Of a stretch of DNA of 64,000 bases, positions 55,612 to 63,769 are shown piece by piece. The stretch is from Parapedobacter defluvii (lineage in GTDB: Bacteria > Bacteroidota > Bacteroidia > Sphingobacteriales > Sphingobacteriaceae), in NCBI RefSeq assembly GCF_014642075.1, contig NZ_BMIK01000014.1, positions 62,001-126,000 on the forward strand. Direction: 5' to 3'. Each line of letters begins with the position of its first letter. Position 1 is the first letter of the stretch. Below the pieces are notes generated by a model, which saw only the letters and a program-made list of their open reading frames with translations, did not search any database and was not told where the DNA came from. A program made the translations under genes and the position numbers.

Positions 55612-55938
55612 TCATCGTTGCTGATTTTGATGGATTGCCTGATTGACCTGTTGCCAGCTGCCGCCATTGATTACGTCGTGAAAGCCGTTTTGTTCCAACA
55701 TGCGTTTTGCCTGCCCGCTGCGGCTACCGCTTCTGCAAAAGACAACAATGCTTTTCTTTCCCTTGAATTTGGACAATTCAGACGGTACGCTGTCCAGCGG
55801 AATGTTGACCGCCCCCTCAACGCTTCCCGCCGAAAATTCGGCAGGCGTGCGCACGTCAACCAAAAAAGCACCGTTTTTCAGGACTTCGGTTAATTGACTA
55901 TTATCTGTTCTTCCGAACAAGTCTGAAAAAAATCCCAT
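55612..55938 (-). CDS. Single-domain rhodanese
   Basis: 108 residues from ATG 55938 (MGFFSDLFGRTDNSQLTEVLKNG); upstream codons in the frame are not conserved and overlap the MBL gene. The catalytic loop is 'VVFCRSGSRSGQA' with the persulfide Cys; 'FLVDVRTPAEFSAGSVEGAVNIPL' is the classic entry strand. It transfers sulfane sulfur to an acceptor. It starts 5 bp after the MBL gene stop codon. Confidence 0.94.
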   Translation of the reverse strand: MGFFSDLFGRTDNSQLTEVLKNGAFLVDVRTPAEFSAGSVEGAVNIPLDSVPSELSKFKGKKSIVVFCRSGSRSGQAKRMLEQNGFHDVINGGSWQQVNQAIHQNQQR

Positions 55939-55943
55939 AGTTT

Positions 55944-57368
55944 CTAATTTTGTGTAATCATACAAGATGTCCCGGTACAACCGACCGTTTCGCCATTTGC
56001 CGCTAACCATTCCTTCATTCCACCGGAGAAATTCTTTACGTTTCTGAACCCATTTTTAGCAAGAACGGAATAAGCAATTGCTGCACGGTCGCCCGCCTGG
56101 CAATGAATAACTACCGGTTTGTCCTTGCTGATTTTATCCAGGTTATCGGGCAGCGTTCCTACAAAGACATGATCTGCCCCCTCCACGTGTCCGGCATCAT
56201 ATTCCGTCGACCCCCGAACGTCCACGATCTGCACATCATCCCTGCCGACGTACGTCTTAAACTCATCCAGCGAAATCACCTCCGCGGTCTGGAGTTTGAT
56301 ACCTAAATCGTTTACACCCGAAATGTACCCGTAGCTGTTATCCAGACCGATGCGCATCAGCTTGCGTGTCAGATCTTCCAGTTGGTTATCATCCGCCACC
56401 AGCATAAATTGTTCCTGATAATTCAACAACCAGCCGCACCAGGTTGAAAAAGAATTGTTGCCCTGAATGTTCAGGCTTCCGGGAATAAATCCGTTGGCAA
56501 AATCAGTCCTACTACGGGTGTCAATCACCTGAATGCCCTTTTTGTAAGCAGCAAGAAATTGTTCGTTGGATAATTTCGGAAGTTTGGGAACCTCGATCAG
56601 CAACGGACGATTCACTTTGTTTAAGTGCTTCATCATCGCAAAATATGTTGGCGGCTCGGGCTGGTCTGCCAACAGATAATCCGTAAAGCCCTGCTCGTCA
56701 TCGCCGTATTGGAATGCCCAGTTACGGATTTTCTCGTAACCTACCGTACTGCAATGTACTGCCCCCAACGCCTTGCCGCAAGCGGAGCCTGCGCCATGTG
56801 CCGACCATACCTGAACATACTCCGGAAGCGCGGTAAACTTTTTCAGCGATTGAAACAGCTGTTTGGCCCCGACCTCCTTGGTGCCGATGAGTCCTGCGGC
56901 TTTTTCCAATAAATCCGGGCGGCCTACGTCGCCCACAAATACAAAATCGCCCGTGAATACCATGACGGGGTGATCCGTAGCCGGATGATCGGTCAGCAGA
57001 AAACTGATGCTTTCCGGTGTGTGTCCCGGCGTATGCATCACCGTTAGCGACAAGTTACCAACCTTGATCACATCGCCGTCTTTCAGCCCATTGTGTGGAA
57101 ACTGATATTGCCAGTCGGCACCGCCCTCATCCGAAAGGTACATCGTTGCGCCGGTAACGGCTGCCAGTTCCCTTGAGCCGCAAAGAAAATCGGCGTGGAT
57201 ATGGGTTTCGGTGATGTGCGTAATGCGCAGGTTATTTTGTTCGGCAATTTCCAGGTAAACATCCGTATCCCTTTGGGCATCGATCACGATTGCTTCGCCC
57301 GTTGCCTGACAGCCGATGACGTAGCTGCCCTGTGCTAAACTCTTATCATAAACGTGTTGAAAAAACAT
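55944..57368 (-). CDS. MBL-fold persulfide-dioxygenase-like protein with two rhodanese domains
   Basis: 474 residues. The N-terminal metallo-beta-lactamase fold (about 1-240) has 'ITHITETHIHADFLCGSREL' (H-x-H-x-D), 'VMHTPGHTPESISFLL' and 'GDFVFVGDVGRPDLL', the persulfide dioxygenase/glyoxalase II-like order. A rhodanese domain without an obvious catalytic Cys (about 265-345) and a C-terminal active one with 'KPVVIHCQAGDRAAIAYSVL' (about 370-460) follow, as in CstB-like proteins. It probably oxidises or transfers thiol persulfide sulfur. It heads an operon, with a Crp/Fnr-type site upstream. Confidence 0.93.
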   Translation of the reverse strand: MFFQHVYDKSLAQGSYVIGCQATGEAIVIDAQRDTDVYLEIAEQNNLRITHITETHIHADFLCGSRELAAVTGATMYLSDEGGADWQYQFPHNGLKDGDVIKVGNLSLTVMHTPGHTPESISFLLTDHPATDHPVMVFTGDFVFVGDVGRPDLLEKAAGLIGTKEVGAKQLFQSLKKFTALPEYVQVWSAHGAGSACGKALGAVHCSTVGYEKIRNWAFQYGDDEQGFTDYLLADQPEPPTYFAMMKHLNKVNRPLLIEVPKLPKLSNEQFLAAYKKGIQVIDTRSRTDFANGFIPGSLNIQGNNSFSTWCGWLLNYQEQFMLVADDNQLEDLTRKLMRIGLDNSYGYISGVNDLGIKLQTAEVISLDEFKTYVGRDDVQIVDVRGSTEYDAGHVEGADHVFVGTLPDNLDKISKDKPVVIHCQAGDRAAIAYSVLAKNGFRNVKNFSGGMKEWLAANGETVGCTGTSCMITQN

Positions 57369-57394
57369 AGAAATTTATTTTTTGACACTGCAAA

Positions 57395-57440
57395 TCTGCG
57401 CTAATTTTTTTTCCCGTACAGCTACTTTGGTTACACAAGA
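57395..57440 (-). promoter_or_regulatory. Promoter with Crp/Fnr-like site for the MBL-rhodanese operon
   Basis: On the minus strand CTTGTGTAACCAAAGTAGCTG-type motif (within 57419-57439; core TAACCAAAGTAGCTG), then 20 bp, then CAGATTTGCAGTGTC. The same motif, spacing and box occur upstream of the TauE/SafE gene (19 of 21 motif positions agree). Confidence 0.65.
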
Positions 57441-57490
57441 ACCGAAAGTTATTTTATTTGTTAAACAAGTCGGTTCAGGATCGATCCATT

Positions 57491-58288
57491 TTAGTGTAAC
57501 AGCGTTTCCTTCACGATGATATACATCCCCATAACCAGTACAAACCAGCCAAATGCGGGCTTTAGTTTTTTGCTTGCAATTTTTGTTGAAAGGTAGCTGC
57601 CTATGAGCACTCCCAACGCTGCAATAAGTGCAATGCTTACTAAAAAATTCCATTGGACAGCAATGTGGGATAAGGAAAACAAAAAACCCGATAACGAATT
57701 AATGGAGATAATAACCAACGATGTCCCCACCGCCGTTTTCATGGGCAGTTTCAATAGGTTGACCAATGCGGGGATGATCAGGAAGCCACCGCCCGCCCCA
57801 ATCAATCCGGTGACGATGCCTATGAAGACCCCCTGTACAACTAATAAAGAATATTTCAGCTGATTTTCCTGCGTTACATCCTGGTTTACTCTCTTACCTT
57901 TTTTTAACATGCTGTATGCGGTAAAGATCATCAGCACGGCAAAAAGCAGCATGAGCAACATGCCTTTCGTAACGGTAACGTTTCCGTGGTTGTAAATCTC
58001 CTCTGGAATGGCGGGCAGGAGGTATTCCCTCGTTAGAAATATGGCAGCGATGGATGGGATACCGAAAACAATGGCTGTCCGGATATTTACCAGTCCCTTT
58101 TTGAAATAGGACAGCGATCCAACGACACTCGTTGCGCCAACGATAAATAGCGAGTAGGCGGTCGCCAGCACGGCATCCATACTGAATAGATACACCAGGA
58201 CCGGAACGGTGAGAATGCTGCCGCCCCCGCCGATCAGTCCTAACGAAATACCGATAAAAATTGAAGCTGAATAACCCGCTATATCCAT
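57491..58288 (-). CDS. TauE/SafE-family sulfite/sulfonate exporter
   Basis: 265 residues from ATG 58288 (MDIAGYSASIFIGISLGLIGGGGSILTVPVLVYLF); the upstream ATG at 58312 overlaps the promoter. The duplicated TauE motif appears as 'GLIGGGGSILTVPVL' and 'GLIGAGGGFLIIPALV'. About eight TM helices are seen. Such proteins export sulfite or organosulfonates, which suits removal of sulfite made by persulfide oxidation next door. Confidence 0.94.
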   Translation of the reverse strand: MDIAGYSASIFIGISLGLIGGGGSILTVPVLVYLFSMDAVLATAYSLFIVGATSVVGSLSYFKKGLVNIRTAIVFGIPSIAAIFLTREYLLPAIPEEIYNHGNVTVTKGMLLMLLFAVLMIFTAYSMLKKGKRVNQDVTQENQLKYSLLVVQGVFIGIVTGLIGAGGGFLIIPALVNLLKLPMKTAVGTSLVIISINSLSGFLFSLSHIAVQWNFLVSIALIAALGVLIGSYLSTKIASKKLKPAFGWFVLVMGMYIIVKETLLH

Positions 58289-58300
58289 GGATTTTCGAAA

Positions 58301-58360
58301 TTGACATTGCAAAATTGCATCAATTCAAAAACCTGCACAGTTACTTTGGTTACATAAGGG
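58301..58360 (-). promoter_or_regulatory. Promoter with Crp/Fnr-like site for the TauE/SafE gene
   Basis: On the minus strand: core TAACCAAAGTAACTG, then 20 bp, then CAATTTTGCAATGTC. It overlaps the stop codon of the Crp/Fnr gene. The layout equals that of the MBL operon promoter. Confidence 0.65.
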
Positions 58361-58973
58361 TGATTTTGTTCCTTCCCAACCGGAGGGTCCCGTTCTCTTC
58401 CAACTGTTTTAACAGCCGTGAAACCACCACACGGGCGGTTCCCAGTTCGTTGGCTAACTGTTCGTGGGTAATGTTCAATATGTTGTTCCCCGTTAATTCT
58501 CTTTTTTTCAGTAGCAGGCCCAACAATCGTTCATCTACTTTTTTGAATGTAATGGCATTGATGATTTCCAGCAGTTCTTCAAACCGCTTGTGATACAGCC
58601 GGAAAATATAATCCAGCCATTGCGGGTATTCCTTGATAAACAACGATACCTTTTCCATTGGCAGGAAAAGGATTTCAGCGTCTTCTTCCACCTCGGCCCT
58701 GACCTTGCTGGTTTCATTGTGCATGCCTCCTAAAAAGGACATGATGCAACTTTCACCGGCTTTGATGTAATACAGCAGGATTTCCCTGCCGTCCTCTTCC
58801 ATACGAAGGACTTTCAGCGTTCCCTTGGTAACAATGGGAATGGAACGGATGGAGGCATTTTCATTCAGGATCACACTTCCTGCTTCGTACTTTTTCTTAA
58901 TACTGTATTGATTGAGCTTCTCCACCAGTTCAGGCGAGGATTTAAATTCCGTTATTTGTTCAAGTGCTTCCAT
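58350..58973 (-). CDS. Crp/Fnr family regulator of the sulfur locus
   Basis: 207 residues. It has a cNMP-like beta-roll (about 30-110: 'YEAGSVILNENASIRSIPIVTKGTLKVLRMEEDGREILLYYIKAGESCIMSFLGGMHN' in order), a dimer helix and a winged HTH (about 155-205: 'NILNITHEQLANELGTARVVVSRLLKQLEENGTL'). The single Cys in 'GESCIMSF' might sense thiols (inference). It sits directly upstream of TauE/SafE and the MBL operon, both carrying the same motif, so it is their likely activator. Confidence 0.95.
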   Translation of the reverse strand: MEALEQITEFKSSPELVEKLNQYSIKKKYEAGSVILNENASIRSIPIVTKGTLKVLRMEEDGREILLYYIKAGESCIMSFLGGMHNETSKVRAEVEEDAEILFLPMEKVSLFIKEYPQWLDYIFRLYHKRFEELLEIINAITFKKVDERLLGLLLKKRELTGNNILNITHEQLANELGTARVVVSRLLKQLEENGTLRLGRNKITLM

Positions 58974-59074
58974 TACATCAAATGTTTGCTAAAAATACCG
59001 AAACACTCCTTTGCGAACAACTGTATATGCGCGGTTTATAAAACCCCGGCATATTCAAATAAGATTGCGCCGTC

Positions 59075-59581
59075 TTACCTGACATAATTGCTGATAAAAT
59101 CTGATAATTTTTTTCCGTGCAAATTGATCGCAATTATAGTCCCCTGTTCATCCATCAAAATGTTAAACGGCAACTCCTCAATCCTGTAATCTTTTGCTAC
59201 CGGACTTTTCCAAAACATCAAATCACTCACCTGTATCCAGTCGATTTTAAAACGATCGATAGCCTTTACCCAGTTCTCTTTGCTTTTGTCCAGCGATACA
59301 CCCACTATTTCAAACTTCCCTGGGTTGGCTTTTTGATATTTATCATACAGGACTTTCAGTTCAGGCTGTTCTTCCACGCAAGGGGCACACCACGTCGCCC
59401 AAAAGTCTATTAACACCAGTTTTCCCTGTAAGGAAGAAAGCGAAAATGGGGTACCATCGGGCTGGGGCAACGAAATTTCCGGCGCAGGCTGCCCGATTTC
59501 CAATGGAGTATTTTGTGCAAAAAGATGACTTGCAAACAACGTTGTCAAAAAGAAGCATACGATCCTTCTCATGCTATTCAT
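59075..59581 (-). CDS. TlpA-family thioredoxin, exported
   Basis: 168 residues. A signal peptide (MNSMRRIVCFFLTTLFASHLFAQ) precedes the TlpA fold with 'LVLIDFWATWCAPCVEEQPELKVLYDK' (C-A-P-C) and the cis-Pro segment 'IEELPFNILMDEQG'. It is periplasmic. It overlaps the upstream rhodanese-like gene by 8 bp and is translated from the same message. Confidence 0.93.
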   Translation of the reverse strand: MNSMRRIVCFFLTTLFASHLFAQNTPLEIGQPAPEISLPQPDGTPFSLSSLQGKLVLIDFWATWCAPCVEEQPELKVLYDKYQKANPGKFEIVGVSLDKSKENWVKAIDRFKIDWIQVSDLMFWKSPVAKDYRIEELPFNILMDEQGTIIAINLHGKKLSDFISNYVR

Positions 59582-60008
59582 TTATGGGATAGTCTTTATC
59601 CAGCCAGTCAACCTTGATGTTTTTCCGCAGGTTGAGCAGCTTGGCATTTTTGAACCCCATTTCCTTTAATAGGTTAAATGCGGGCCTGACATTGGGGCAT
59701 CTATCAAAAGGGCAACATCCGCAATAGATAACCACCTCTTTGTCCTTTGGAACCTTTTTGAGGTAGCCCTTCATTTTGTCAATATTCTCCGCCTCCTGCG
59801 CGGGCCCCATATCCACGGAACCCTTTATGAGCGCATCGGGTCCTATCGTTAAAATCAGCAGGTTAGCTGTTTGGTTTTTGTTTATCCGGTTAGCAAGGTT
59901 TTCCGGCTCCATCAATTGGTTGCTGTTCCACGGCTCCTGCTGTTGCTGCGCACGCATTTCGGAACACAACATCAACATCGCGGCAAATAGGAGAATGAAG
60001 TATCGCAT
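59574..60008 (-). CDS. Exported rhodanese-like protein with C-G-C-C loop
   Basis: 144 residues from ATG 60008 (MRYFILLFAAMLMLCSEMRAQ, a signal peptide); the frame's earlier ATG at 60155 lies upstream of the promoter and is not used. A rhodanese-like fold is suggested by 'LLILTIGPDALIKGSVDMG', 'DKEVVIYCGCCPFDRCPNVRPAFNLLKEMGFKNAKLL'. The active-site loop is C-G-C-C-P rather than the usual C-R-x-G. Pairing with a periplasmic TlpA protein suggests a role in periplasmic sulfur transfer or disulfide exchange (inference). Confidence 0.85.
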   Translation of the reverse strand: MRYFILLFAAMLMLCSEMRAQQQQEPWNSNQLMEPENLANRINKNQTANLLILTIGPDALIKGSVDMGPAQEAENIDKMKGYLKKVPKDKEVVIYCGCCPFDRCPNVRPAFNLLKEMGFKNAKLLNLRKNIKVDWLDKDYPINE

Positions 60009-60025
60009 ATCGTCTTTCGTTTTTA

Positions 60026-60033
60026 CAAAGATA
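60026..60033 (-). promoter_or_regulatory. Promoter -7 box for the rhodanese-like/TlpA operon
   Basis: TATCTTTG on the minus strand, an exact TAnnTTTG match. UTR about 12-18 nt before ATG 60008, which supports that start. Confidence 0.55.
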
Positions 60034-60164
60034 CGAATGCCCTCCCACCTATTCAATAACACCATTGAATAAACCTCATTCCGCGTCAAATAGTAAACCG
60101 GGTGAAGGCTTCCCTCCGTTCGCCTAATACCGGAAAATACGAAATAAAAATTCACTCACTCCAT

Positions 60165-60887
60165 TCACTTAATTGCACCAAATGCCGCGAAACACAGGTT
60201 TTTATGCAATATCTCCATGTACCTGAATCCCATCTTTTCCAATAATTTCAGTTGGTAATTGAGGGTTCGCGGACTGTCCTCTTTCTCAATGTAACCAAAG
60301 ACGGTATCCCGATAGGTTTCGCCTTTTAAGTCTACTAAATGCTTTCCGTAACGTTCCTGGAAAATCAACCGTTGAATGGCCGGTGTCTCCTGCGCGATAA
60401 AATCGGAGATCCATAAGCTGCCGCCCGGTTTTAATAAGCGGTACAATTTTGAGAATACCATTTCCCAATCGCGGTCGTCGCGCAAATGATGTAAAACAGC
60501 CGCGGCCATAATGGTGCAGTAACTGCCTTCCGGTAATTGGGCCGTACGGATATCGTCCTGTACAAATTGGTTCTGCCCATCATTTACCCGGGTGATGCGT
60601 TCTTTTGCGCGTGCCAACATGGGACCGCTTAAGTCGAGCAACGTGCAATCCAATGGCTTTTTCTTGGACAATAGCCTGAGCGTATAATTTCCAGCGCCGC
60701 AGCCAATGTCTAAAACGGTTTTTACGTCCGGAGAATGCGCCAGGATGCTATCCACAACGAGCTCCATACTGTAAGAAGCATCGATGGCGGTCGGCTGGCC
60801 CGTTTCCAGGTTGGAATAGAGTTCCACATTCTGGTCAAAGCGTGCAGCAATTTCCGCTAAGGTCGATTTGTTCGAATAATTGTCCAT
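60165..60887 (-). CDS. Class I SAM-dependent methyltransferase
   Basis: 240 residues, Rossmann-like fold. Motif I is 'VKTVLDIGCGAGNYTLRLL' (about 60-78), post-I 'DCTLLDLSGPMLARAKERI' and motif IV 'GSYCTIMAAAVLHHLRDD', 'LLKPGGSLWISDF'. N-terminal 'LAEIAARFDQNVELYSNLETGQ' resembles small-molecule methyltransferases. The substrate is unknown. It is divergent from a LysR gene that may regulate it; its own -7 box TATTTTTG is at 60913-60920. Confidence 0.93.
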   Translation of the reverse strand: MDNYSNKSTLAEIAARFDQNVELYSNLETGQPTAIDASYSMELVVDSILAHSPDVKTVLDIGCGAGNYTLRLLSKKKPLDCTLLDLSGPMLARAKERITRVNDGQNQFVQDDIRTAQLPEGSYCTIMAAAVLHHLRDDRDWEMVFSKLYRLLKPGGSLWISDFIAQETPAIQRLIFQERYGKHLVDLKGETYRDTVFGYIEKEDSPRTLNYQLKLLEKMGFRYMEILHKNLCFAAFGAIK

Positions 60888-60912
60888 TGTGTAGTTTTTT
60901 AATGTATACAGG

Positions 60913-60920
60913 CAAAAATA
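60913..60920 (-). promoter_or_regulatory. Promoter -7 box for the methyltransferase
   Basis: TATTTTTG on the minus strand, an exact TAnnTTTG match, giving a UTR of about 18 nt. Confidence 0.45.
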
Positions 60921-60964
60921 GCGGGATTAACCATATCCTGAAAATACTATTATTTACAATAATT

Positions 60965-60981
60965 AATACCTTTGAGGTATT
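60965..60981 (+). promoter_or_regulatory. LysR self-operator overlapping its -7 box
   Basis: AATACCT-TTG-AGGTATT is a perfect 7-bp dyad of the LysR T-N11-A type, and the -7 box TACCTTTG (60967-60974) lies inside it. The dyad ends directly before ATG 60982, so the transcript would be nearly leaderless. Confidence 0.55.
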
Positions 60982-61854
60982 ATGGAATTACGACATCTCC
61001 TTTATTTTAAAACGGTGGCAGAAGTTTTGCACTTTACGAAAGCAGCCGAAAAGCTTCATATCTCACAACCTCCTTTAACCCGGCAGATCAAAGAATTAGA
61101 AAGTGAATTGGGCGTACAACTATTTATACGGAATAACAAACGCGTAGAATTAACGGATGCCGGACGCTATTTTTTGGAAGCAAGCGAATCACTGATCCGG
61201 CAACTGGAGCGGAGTAAGCAGCTGGTCAGGCAGATTCACGACTCCGTTAGCGGCGAATTCCGAATCGGCTACATCAGTTCTACCTCGCAGGTCTTTTTAG
61301 CCCGTATTTTGCAGAAGTTAAAAGATAAATTCCCGTTGTTAAAGACCCGGTTATACGAACTGGCCACCACCAAACAAATAAAGGCGTTGGAAGAGGGCAA
61401 ATTGGACGTCGGGATTTTGCGGGCCCCGGTCTCTTCCATACAATTGGAGGTAACCTCGCTCTGGCAGGATGAATTTTCACTGGTTTATCCGGCTCACCGG
61501 AAATTGGCATGCACTCCCGATGAGTTGGCGAACCAGGCCTTTATCTCTTATAATCGTACTTACGCCCCGTACTACCATGCGCAATTTTTGGCTTGCTGCC
61601 AGCGCCTGGGTTTTAAACCGGATGTTGTACATGAATGCAATAACATGCATTCCATGCTGCGCTTGGTTGAAAACGGCTTAGGGATCGCCATCGTGCCTAC
61701 TTCCATACAACGGCAATATCCTTTCTTAGCATTGGCATTCAAAAGGCTAACGGATATTCCTGTTCATACAGAAATTGTGATGGCACATCATTCAAACACC
61801 CAGCATCCGGCATTGAATGACTTTAAGTTGTGGTGTAAATCGTATGCTGAGTAG
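60982..61854 (+). CDS. LysR family transcriptional regulator
   Basis: 290 residues. The N-terminal winged HTH (1-60: 'HFTKAAEKLHISQPPLTRQIKELESELGVQLFIR') starts MELRHLLYFKTVAEVL, followed by a linker helix and a periplasmic-binding-like effector domain ('FRIGYISSTSQVFLARIL', 'ALEEGKLDVGIL', 'ENGLGIAIVPTSIQRQ'). It probably controls the divergent methyltransferase and itself. The co-inducer is unknown. Confidence 0.95.
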   Translation: MELRHLLYFKTVAEVLHFTKAAEKLHISQPPLTRQIKELESELGVQLFIRNNKRVELTDAGRYFLEASESLIRQLERSKQLVRQIHDSVSGEFRIGYISSTSQVFLARILQKLKDKFPLLKTRLYELATTKQIKALEEGKLDVGILRAPVSSIQLEVTSLWQDEFSLVYPAHRKLACTPDELANQAFISYNRTYAPYYHAQFLACCQRLGFKPDVVHECNNMHSMLRLVENGLGIAIVPTSIQRQYPFLALAFKRLTDIPVHTEIVMAHHSNTQHPALNDFKLWCKSYAE

Positions 61855-61880
61855 CCGGTAATTTCGTGTGTGACAGCAAC

Positions 61881-62134
61881 TCATACCACACGATAAATCT
61901 TGACGTCAGGCTCTCCCTTTAAGTAAGGCCTCAGCGACGTCACGACATCTTGGTTGAACAGGTCGCTCATCAGGTATTCCTGAGCACTTTCCACGCTATC
62001 AAACCCATGTAACACCTGGACGTCTTCCGTGTGTACCAACAGCTCTTTGGACAACGCTCCTTTAATGGCCCGGCAGCACCCGCCAAGTCAATGCCATCAA
62101 TCCGTAGGGTGATTGCTGAATATGCCTTTGACAT
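61881..62134 (-). pseudogene. Frameshifted small protein gene
   Basis: ATG 62134 reads 'MSKAYSAITLRIDGIDLAGAAGPLKE', and a different frame reads 'LSKELLVHTEDVQVLHGFDSVE' and on to 'SLRPYLKGEPDVKIYRVV' before TGA at 61881. Both stretches look coding and together would give about 84 residues, but they differ by one base near 62058-62066. In the first frame translation continues into low-quality sequence (C-P-K-S-C..). The fold may be a small alpha/beta (ferredoxin-like) domain. The family is not recognised. Inactivation or a one-base sequencing error are both possible. Confidence 0.55.
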
Positions 62135-62348
62135 ACTTACGTAAACTTTACTTACTATCAAGATCTTAGCCACGGCCATGCCAATCAATGGGCAGAACGG
62201 AAAACGATTGCCGAAAAATACCATCTTTTTTCGCATCTGTCCAATAAAGAGTGAAAACTAAAAAGAGAACTTCGTGCCGTGGAATGCTCCGTACATCCGG
62301 TTGTATCACACGTTAATTATTTGGTATTACAGAAGATTTAGAATTTAC

Positions 62349-63620
62349 ATGAGCATGAAAGATGAAACATTGTGCCTCCATGCGGGATATTCGCCGCAGA
62401 ATAGTGAGCCAAGGGTTGTACCGATCATACAGAGCACAACTTATGTGTATAACAACATGGAAGAGGTAGGAGCTGTATTCGATGACCCCACAAAGAGTAT
62501 TATCTATTCAAGGTTTGCCAACCCGACGGTCATGGCGGTTGAACAAAAAATAGCCGCACTGGAGGGCGGACTGGCTGCGATGTGTACCACCTCGGGACAG
62601 GCGGCTGTCCTTATTGCTATCCTCAACCTGTGTAAAGCCGGAGACAGCTTTGTCAGTCCAATACAAATTTATGGCGGAGCGACTAATCTGTTTGCCCATA
62701 CCCTTAACAAACTGGGCATTGAATGTATTTTTGTGGATTGTAATGCGGACGAAGAAACCTTGAACAAAGCTTTTAAACACAACACCAAAGCGGTTTTCGG
62801 AGAAACACTTTCTAACCCGTCATTAGCGGTTTTGGATATAGAAAAATTTGCGGAGGTTGCCCACACGCATCATGTTCCACTTATTATAGACAATACATTT
62901 GCTACCCCGGTATTGTGCAAACCTATCGAATTTGGTGCAGATATCGTTGTACACTCTACTTCAAAATATATGGACGGCCACGCTGTACAGGTTGGTGGCG
63001 TAATCGTTGACAGTGGCAGGTTCAATTGGCAAAACGGTAACTTCCCCGATATGACTAATCCCGATGTTACCTATCACGGCATTTCCTACACTGAAAGCTA
63101 CGGAGCCAGTGCCTACATTATTAAAGCGAGGATGCAACTAATGCGGGATTATGGTGTATACCCTGCTGCGCATTCTGCATTTCTATTGAACTTAGGGCTT
63201 GAAACCTTATCTATCCGAATGGAAAGATATTGTCAGAATGCATTGAAAGTAGCTGAATACCTAAACGCCTCTGACAAGATACAGACGGTAACCTATCCGG
63301 GTTTAGCTTCGGACAAATATTATGAAATGGCGAAGAAATACCTAAAAGGCAGCAGTGGTGTTATCTCCTGCGAGCTAAAGGGTGACAGGGGAAATGCCAT
63401 TAAGTTTATCAATGCGTTGAAACTGGCATCTATCGAGGTACACGTAGCCGATATACGCACTTCGGTCTTGCACCCGGCATCCACCACGCATAGACAATTA
63501 ACTGCGGAGCAACTTGCCGAAGCTGGGATCAGTGATAGTCTGGTGCGGATATCTGTCGGACTTGAACACATAGACGATATCCTGGAAGATATCGGGCAGG
63601 CATTGGAAAGTGTATCCTGA
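62349..63620 (+). CDS. O-acetylhomoserine sulfhydrylase/Cys-Met PLP enzyme
   Basis: 423 residues from ATG 62349 (MSMKDETLCLHAGY), the family's usual start; upstream codons are not conserved. It is a fold-type I PLP enzyme: 'QSTTYVYNNMEEVG', 'SRFANPTVMAVEQKIAALEGG', substrate loop 'IYGGATNLF', PLP-lysine 'DIVVHSTSKYMDGHA', 'SVLHPASTTHRQL' and 'VRISVGLEHIDD'. The 'HAGYSPQNSEPR' start is typical of O-acetylhomoserine sulfhydrylases, which fix sulfide into homocysteine; methionine gamma-lyase or cystathionine gamma-synthase activity cannot be excluded. It lies beside the sulfur locus. Confidence 0.9.
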   Translation: MSMKDETLCLHAGYSPQNSEPRVVPIIQSTTYVYNNMEEVGAVFDDPTKSIIYSRFANPTVMAVEQKIAALEGGLAAMCTTSGQAAVLIAILNLCKAGDSFVSPIQIYGGATNLFAHTLNKLGIECIFVDCNADEETLNKAFKHNTKAVFGETLSNPSLAVLDIEKFAEVAHTHHVPLIIDNTFATPVLCKPIEFGADIVVHSTSKYMDGHAVQVGGVIVDSGRFNWQNGNFPDMTNPDVTYHGISYTESYGASAYIIKARMQLMRDYGVYPAAHSAFLLNLGLETLSIRMERYCQNALKVAEYLNASDKIQTVTYPGLASDKYYEMAKKYLKGSSGVISCELKGDRGNAIKFINALKLASIEVHVADIRTSVLHPASTTHRQLTAEQLAEAGISDSLVRISVGLEHIDDILEDIGQALESVS

Positions 63621-63769
63621 CAAACAACAAGAGGTTGCCCTTTTGACAATACCTTGTTATTAAAAGTGTTAAATCGTATGTCGCCTTTTGCACTCAAATA
63701 CATAATTATCAATAAGTTATAAAATAAACAAGAACAGAATAACGCAGAAAAACGCAACGAAAAGTTAGG

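Noticed and set aside
57375-57653. 92-codon open frame between MBL and TauE/SafE genes
   Set aside because: It overlaps the TauE/SafE coding end and the MBL promoter in another frame and has no recognisable features.
61970-62236. 88-codon open frame on the minus strand
   Set aside because: Its middle part is the 5' end of the frameshifted small gene; the N-terminal extension and the C-terminal C/K/R-rich tail are out-of-frame sequence.
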